A DNA stretch of 64,000 nucleotides, taken from Theropithecus gelada. Taxonomy: Eukaryota; Chordata; Mammalia; Primates; Cercopithecidae. The notes under the pieces are model-generated. The model was not told the origin of the DNA, made no database searches, and saw only the letters and a list, made by a program, of their open reading frames with translations. The stretch is from NCBI RefSeq assembly GCF_003255815.1, contig NC_037669.1:131611307-131675306 (forward strand), in the 5' to 3' direction. Of this stretch, positions 40,701-48,891 are shown piece after piece; the stretch's first letter is position 1; every line of letters starts with the position of its first letter. A program made the position numbers and the translations under genes.

Positions 40701-43700
40701 CCCCCCTTCCAACAGCTATAACAACCCAAACTGTCTTCAGATGTTGCTGAATGTCCTATGGGAAGGGGAGCAGAATTACTGTCAGCTGAGAACCACTGAT
40801 CTAGAGGCTGCAGTTTGTTTGTTCATTCATTTATTATTTTTTTGAGATAGGGTCTTGCTCTGTCACCTAAGCTGGAGCATAGTGGTGCAGTCTCAGCTCT
40901 CTGCAGACTTGACCTTCCAGGCTCAAGCAATCCGCCCAGCTCAGTGTCCCAAGTAGCTGGGACTACAGATGCACACCACCACACCCAGCTAATCTTTAAA
41001 AAAAATTTTTTTTTTGTACAGATGGTGGTTCCCCTATGTTGTCCAGGCTGGTCTTCAACTCCTGGGCTCAAGCCATCTTTTACCTTAGCTTCCCAAAATG
41101 CTGGGATTAAGGGCAGGAACCACTATGCCTAGTCTAGAAGTTTTAGTTTAAATCCTGTGGGTTAGTGTTTATAATCCAAATAAGAAACAATATCTGACAA
41201 CTAATATTCTACCCAATTCAAGGATAATATCTGAACACATATTTTAAGAAAATGAAAAACCATCCTAAGAGAACTTACATTTGAGTCAAATGGCCATATT
41301 ATTATTTAAGTATACATTTTTCAGATAGCTAAAAGTTGGGATTCAGTTAACAGTTTACGCTGATAAAAATATTCCTTAAAAACATCATATTTCTCCTGGC
41401 AAATTACTTATTGAAGAGACAGAGTACAGCTATTAAGAAACAGCTTAGCTTTGGGTAAATAACAATGGTTGCTTATTTTTGGTTGGTTGTTCCTCTCTCT
41501 CCAAACAAAATGAAAGATACAGCTATGATTTCCTCTTACTCTAATAAAGTTGACAAGCTTTTTTTTTTTTTTTAAAGACAGGATATTTACGAAGCAAAAT
41601 AGTTACATCTCAAATCCTACATAACATTCAGTCTTATTATACTGTATTGCTTTTTTAAAAACCAGTTACCATATTATCAGATTAGCATTATTGAATCAAC
41701 AGGCAGTATTAACAGGCCTTTACTTGTCCTTTGACTATTAAGACTACTGTGGTATCACAATGACAACCTGTGACTTTTCTTGTTGCTCTGTTCTTTGATG
41801 TCCTTTGCCTGCCCTACCACTTGCTACCATTTCCAATCTTCCTTCTTCATTTGTGCCATCTCCTATGTAATCTGTAGACTGACAGTCTATGCCTAAAGGA
41901 TTCCTGCTTATTTCTTCAGAAAACTTACATAACTCATGTAAAATCATAGAATATAGTTTTAATTTAGGGCAATAAGCTCAATAAATTTCAGAAATAATTT
42001 TAAAACATCAACTTGAATTTAAAGTCATATCAAGGTTCAATCCAAATCACAAATAGTGACTGGCACAATCACAGACAAAAAATGTTTTGTTTTTTTTTTT
42101 GAGACGGAGTCTCGCTCTGTCGCCCAGGCTGGAGTGCAGTGGCCGGATCTCAGCTCACTGCAAGCTCCGCCTCCCGGGTTTACGCCATTCTCCTGCCTCA
42201 GCCTCCCGAGTAGCTGGGACTACAGGCGCCCGCCACCTTGCCCGGCTGGTTTTTTTTTTTGTATTTTTAGTAGAGACGGGGTTTCACCATGTTAGCCAGG
42301 ATGGTCTCAATCTCCTGACCTTGTGATCCGCCTGTCTCGGCCTCCCAAAGTGCTACAATACTATTACCTGACGCTGACAAAGTTTTACATGTTCCCAGTG
42401 TTATCTCTATTTGCTGTCGCTTAAAGCATATGAAACAAGGTCTTAAATGCTTTCTTCCCCCCACTGTTATTTACTACAAACTTCCTATGTTTTAAATTAC
42501 ATTCTTACTATATAAAAGACACTAAGCAACTGTGGAAAAGATCAAGTATGGTTTTTAAGAGTTACACAAAAAGAGCAAACATGCTCCAAGAGTACATTTA
42601 CCATATCAACAGCTTAAATCTTAATTTATGGAACACTTTGAGTGGCAAACCAGGAATTATGATCCAGTTATACCATTCTTTGAGAATCAATTTACAGAAA
42701 TACAGCTTAAAAATCTAAGAGGAATGAATAGGTATGATGCCCTTTATCCTTATTCAAATGTAATCCAAATTTTAGCAAGTATAAACTACAGAAAACTCAA
42801 ACAGTACATAGCTATAACAAAGTTTTGTTGTCCTAGTAAAGCCTCAATTATTCTTCTATTTTTATGTATAATTACTATGAAGGGGGGTTTCAATGATTCT
42901 TACGGCAAATACGACTGTTTGCATAAAAATTAAATGGCCTAAAATTACTGGGGTTTAAGTTTTTACCTTGATCATATTTTTATTTTCTACATCTTTTATT
43001 ATATTATACTATAAATTACTGTTCTTTATCTTCCTCTAATACATTTTACTCTAATTTGATCTTTGTAAGCTACCAGAGGCCAAGAAACTAAACCACCAAG
43101 GTTAGTATCTTTCTAAAATAAAACAGAAAGAGTAATTTGTTCGTAGTTGGACTTCTTGATATCTATTTCTGGTTGGTTAGAGGATGCTTCCTTGCTGCTC
43201 CCCACCACCTCCACCCTACTTGTGGATATTGAATACCTTTGGAAAACTGAGGTATTACTGAAAAAACTAAAAATTTCTTTTGATATTATAGCATAAGCTC
43301 ATTTCTACAGAGTAAGAGACTAGAATCCAAGTAGTTTATGTGATAAGCTTAAGAGAAGTACATTGGAAGAGATGGCTAGGCAACAACTCAGACCTAGGTT
43401 AATTAAATCTTCAAATTACAAAATAATTTAAAAACAAACAAACAAACAAAAAAACCTTTGCTATTATTTATTTAGAGACAAGGTCTCACTCTGTCACCCA
43501 GGCTGGAGTGCAGTGGTACAATGTTGGCTCACTGCAACCTCTGCCTCCTGGGTTCAAACAATCCTCCTACCTCAGCCTCCTGAGTAGCTGGGACTATAGG
43601 AGTGTGTAACCAAGCCCAGCTACTTTTTGTATTTTCTGTAGAGACATAGTTTCACCATGTTGCTTAGGCTGGTCTCGAACTCCTGGGTTCAAGTGATCTG

Positions 43701-46700
43701 CCTGCCTCAGCTTTCCAAAGTACTGCGATTATACGTATGAGCTAACGTGCCCAGCCTGGTTTTTCAAACTTTAGATTTTGTAATGTGAAGACAAAAACAT
43801 ATGAAATTGAAAACTTTGACAAAATTAAAGTTGTGCTAATAGTTGCAACTTTTGAGGAGTTTACAAAAATATTCCTGAGGCAGCAATCATTAATACAACT
43901 TTTTAGTAAAAACATTAACCATTCTTCTACCCCTGAATGGAGCAAAAGCACCCCTAATTTATAAGTCATAGTTACCCAAGAAATGCTATACAGAGCTAAT
44001 AAAACTCTACTTGTATGGACTTATAGTTATTACAACAGGACCAAGGCTCCCAAAGTAGATATATATAAAAGGAAACGTACAATTATAAAAAACACAATGG
44101 TCAATCATAACTAAAACTTTGTAAGGGCATGTATGCGTCTTTAAGGACAAGAAACAAGGTTTAGCCATCTTTATATTACTTATAGCATCTTAGCATAGTG
44201 CCTTAAAAGGAATTCATTTGAATGGCCAATTAATGAAATTTTTAATGGATTCAAGTAATAAAAATGCCTACTTGAAAAATTTGCTAAGCCAACATATTAA
44301 CACTGAAAAATTTTACTCTTAGGAAATTCTAGAAAATTTGGTTCTTTTAAATCTTAAAAATAAATGTTTACTTTTACTAAATTTAGATTACTTTTGCTGT
44401 TAATCACTATTACTGGCCAAAGAGTCTACATGTTTTATTCCAAGTAATGATTTAGGTCTTGGATGTTGATACTACGATGCTGTTTCCAATTTCTCAGCCT
44501 CCCAAATCAGTTTTTAAGATAGATGTTATTCAGTAAAAGAGAAGGTAATACAAATCACATTTTTACTTACCATCAAATGCTTTATATTGCCAGTTAGGAG
44601 TATAAGATTTTCATAAGCGACTTAAAAAAAAAAAATCCATAGAAACCATTGCCATTTTCCCTCAGTTTTAATTGGGCACTCACTATTAGTTCTACTGTAG
44701 TCCAGTCCCTGTTTCTTATTCCTAACAGGTGAGTTTCTAAGGTTCTTATCTGTAAATTTAATTGAGTCAAACTGAATCTGTTAACTTGGAACATTTACCT
44801 TGGTATTATCTGGGAAGAAATGTTTTTAAAACAACTGTAAAGATCACAATAAAAAGGTTCAGATTATCATGTGGACAAATTGGCTTTAGCATCCCATATA
44901 CTTCAGAAGCACAAATGTAATATAAACTTGACAATTTATAAATTATTTACTCCCTTGGGACAATATTACATTAGCTTCCTTTATTACTGAATTATGTACA
45001 GAGATGCTGTACAGGGAAAAAAAATATCCTCAGAAGGGTTAAAATGCAGTGTATTTTGATGAATCTTTGCATAAATGTAAAACTCTGATTATCCCAGGAC
45101 GACGGTAAAAGATGATTAAGCAAAAGATACACGTTAAGTATAATTTCCTGCAAATTGGTATCATCATCAAATTTAGCATTATATAGGGACATAGCTTATT
45201 ATCCATAATTAACCAAACCAAGTCCCAGAATATGAAAGTCAATAAAACAGTTCAATTTGATTTTAAAAACACACAAAATCCTTTAATGCCACACTCTATA
45301 CATTCAAATCTTGTTTAGAAATACATCTGCAATTAATTTCCTCAACATTAATTTTTAAACAAGTTTAGGTTGAAGTATTGCAAATATACTGTGCCTGGTA
45401 ATAAAAGATACTAAAAAAGGTTATCCTAGAATGATACTGATTTACCTTGTATACTACGAATGTCTAAAAGTAATTAATTTTTAAAAACAATTGAAGAATA
45501 AAGACTAAAATGGAAACAGAGGCTAATATTTTATAAGTTTGTTACTAGGAACATCCAGTCACCCTAACAAAACTTTTAGCATCAAATCAAAATTCCCTAC
45601 TTATTTCAGTCATTTCTGCATCACAAAATAGTTTTGCTTTTATTATTATGCTTCGGTGATTCCTGATGGAACACAGGAAAAGAAGATACCCTAGAATCAA
45701 ACAGGAACTTGACAAAGCCATGGTTTTACCCCCCTTTTTTTTTTTTCAAAACATTCTGAATTTTGAGGACAGGGAAAAAAAGATAGGGGATTTTTCTTAC
45801 CAAGCCCTGCTGGTAGAATATACTTTTACTTAAAGAAAACAGGGTTTCTAATAAAAATCAGCTTGGCACAGGTACTTAATTTTTACATCTCTTTAAAAGG
45901 ACTTGCTCTGTAACAGCTGTGATACTTAAGAATGTAATATCAAAGTTCCTTTCTTTCACTAGTCGTGGTTCCACCAAGTCAGTCATTTTCAACGAAACAA
46001 AAACCAATGAGTAAAGGTTCAGTTAACCATCCGAAGTGTTACAAAGATTACATTAACTAGGTGCTCAGGTAAATCGAACACCAATTGTACCGATTTTTCA
46101 GTTTTTGGTTATATATCAGAAAAGAGTAAGAACAAGAACAAAGGAAAAGGATAGATTATTAAAAAATAACACATTTCATTTAAAATGTTACCTTAAAGGG
46201 AAATACAAACAATGGATAAAATAGTTGCTATATCCCTGTCACACTGAAGCAGCACAGTAATATTGGTGTTTAATACATATTTCACTACGCCAATATTTAC
46301 GTGCTGCTAGAGTGGAACAAGTATGTCAGTTCATCCAAACATAAAATGAACATCTGATGATGAAAACATAGTTTTGAATGAATTTCCTTAAATTTCTAGA
46401 GCAGCAAATAATGATTCGCATCTTGACTGTAGTATGTAAACCATGATGTGCTGCTACAGTACTTTAAGGCCTCAAAAATACAGGATTCATCCAACCTAAC
46501 TTTATAGAAAAAAAAGTAACAAGAATAAGATAATCTTGGAAGTCTTTAATAAACTTACCTGTAAAATTAAAAATCTATTATGGTCCAAGTCAATTCCATG
46601 GCTTCGAAGAAGATTTCCAACATCCTTAAATGTCTTTTTCTTTCCACTTATGTGATAGACAGAAGTATTATCTCTGTAGGCCGTTCTGGATACATAGAAA

Positions 46701-48850
46701 TTACTGTTCGGAATGACTTCATAATCATCCCCTTCCTGTTTTGAGGAAAAACAAAACCAGAAAACAATTGTTGGTATTAAGTCATAGGCCTACTTCAAAA
46801 TTCACTCATTTCATACTGAAACTAATTCTATGGATTAAAAACTTCAATTGAACACGCACACAAACTGCCAGTAGTTCTCAATAATAACTCGGCTTAGCAA
46901 AGAATGGATAGTTTTCCATGCTGCTTGGTCTCTTTCTCAAAGATCACAAAAACCAAGAAGCCAAACCAACCAGCCAACGAAAAAACCCACCTCCAAACAA
47001 GCCTAAAAACATTAATGATTCAGAAGAGGTAGACAAGATTCCTACCATATTCAAAACTCACACAAATTATTAACATGTTGACAGATTTAAAAAGCTGCAG
47101 CTTTTAAAAATGATGATTCAAAGAAAAAGGAAGGAAGGTAGTAACGGGGTGACACAGTTTAGTTTTTTTGTGTGGGAGGGTAAAGAGTGTGCCATTAATT
47201 TAAAGTAAAAAGCATCACAAAATAACAACTAAATTCCCTAGGTTTTCTTTTAAACAAACAAGATGTAAAAAAAAAAAATCAATTGCAAATCTACTTTAAC
47301 ACTCACTTTCCCTTACCCTTAAAAGTTCTGTCATACTGAAGCAATGGCTTCTAAAATTTAGATAAATCAAATGTAATTAATAGGCAATGGAATAAAATCT
47401 GATTTACCGGCAATCTATTTTCCAACCCAACTTGTACAATAGAAAGCACAAAAGAAACCAAATTAAAATAGATGATTCTGTGTAATTAAAGCACTTTGTA
47501 CTTTTTTTAAAAAAAGGAAACAAAATTCAAAAGCCAAATCACCTCCCAATTTCATTATGTAATTAGTTTTCTATATTTTTAGGTTCCATCGAGTCATTTT
47601 TGAACAATTAATTTCCTACATTAATTATTAAACAGAAGCAAAAGTATCAACAGGTAAATAATCTAGACATTTTACCTGTAATTGTCTCTATTTCTAGAAA
47701 ACAAACATTAGCTTGCCCTTCCCCCATTTCAAAAGGACTTAATCACAGCAGTAGTCAAACTGAAGCAAAGCTCCTTCATATCATAGATACTCAGGGGCCA
47801 CTAACATTAAAGTTAAAATGCATTGAAATAATAAAGATGGTAAAACCAGCCAATTGCCATATTTTCAAGTTTAGCTAATTTATTCTAAAGCAACCAAAAT
47901 ATAACTTTAAAAATGAACCCAATATTTATAGTAAAATAATGCCTATTTAGTACTCGGGATCCTAAAACTGCTCAATGTTTTTATTCCAAAAAGGATTACT
48001 ATGAACTATTTGTAATTCATTTCTTTAGCTAAAAATTTAATATTTTAAAAGGCACCACCACCACTCCCCCAAAATAAAACATGGTCAGAGGTAATGAAAC
48101 CAATACTTTCTGCTATAATTACATACAAATTTCTTAAAGTCAAAAATAATAAAATATGAAATGCATTTAAGTCCATTTGCCTTGCTTGAACTTGTCAATA
48201 ACTAAACAGTAAAAATCCCTTACCTTATCAATTATCTTTTGAAAATGAACTTCTACGGTACAACTCTGAATGTCCTTGTGTTCATCAGAATTATGTATTA
48301 ATACTGAGAGTTTTTTAGATCTTATTTTTTGTGCTCGATAGCCAAACACAAAAAGCATAGAATCAATAACATTGGATTTGCCACTGCCATTTGGCCCGAT
48401 AATACAGGAAAAGCGCTGCATTAAAAAAACAAAAACAAAACAAGTAAAAGTTCATAAGGTCAAGCTAATACTACTGATTTTAACTTAAACCGTTCGGTTT
48501 TTTTACTTTACTTGCAGTTAAAAACTGCAAGTATTTAAAAGTTTTTATTGCTAATCACGAACATACAACTTGAGTTTTCTTACATCAAGTTCTCCTCTCT
48601 TAAAAGTTTCAACATTTAATAAGAATGCTCTAATTCTAACGCAGACGTTTTAGAAAACTCATTTTATAGTTAAATTATCTAAGGGTTCCAACGAAAGCTT
48701 TAAGAAAAAAAATTATCTAAGGGAAAATACTATTTCACACAAAAACACCGACTCCATTCAATGGAAAACTTTACAGCTAGAGGTACCAAAGATAACCAGA
48801 TAAACAAAAGATAATTTAAGTGTTAAAATCATATGAAACGTGTGTGCGTG

Positions 48851-48891
<41 letters not shown>

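Larger units (their letters stand above)
39022..46558 (-). other. SMC4: Largest SMC4 intron (between exons 5 and 6), host of the microRNA cluster
   Basis: 7.5 kb. Apart from mir-15b/16-2 at its 5' end and three Alus, it is AT-rich unique sequence. 39100-40800, 41150-42050, 42360-43440 and 43770-46230 show no other feature I can name. A 101-codon frame at 42628-42933 has no recognisable protein signal. Confidence 0.7.

Noticed and set aside
42628..42933. 101-codon frame in the large SMC4 intron
   Set aside because: AT-rich, with no recognised motif, on the strand opposite to SMC4, and no splice or promoter context.
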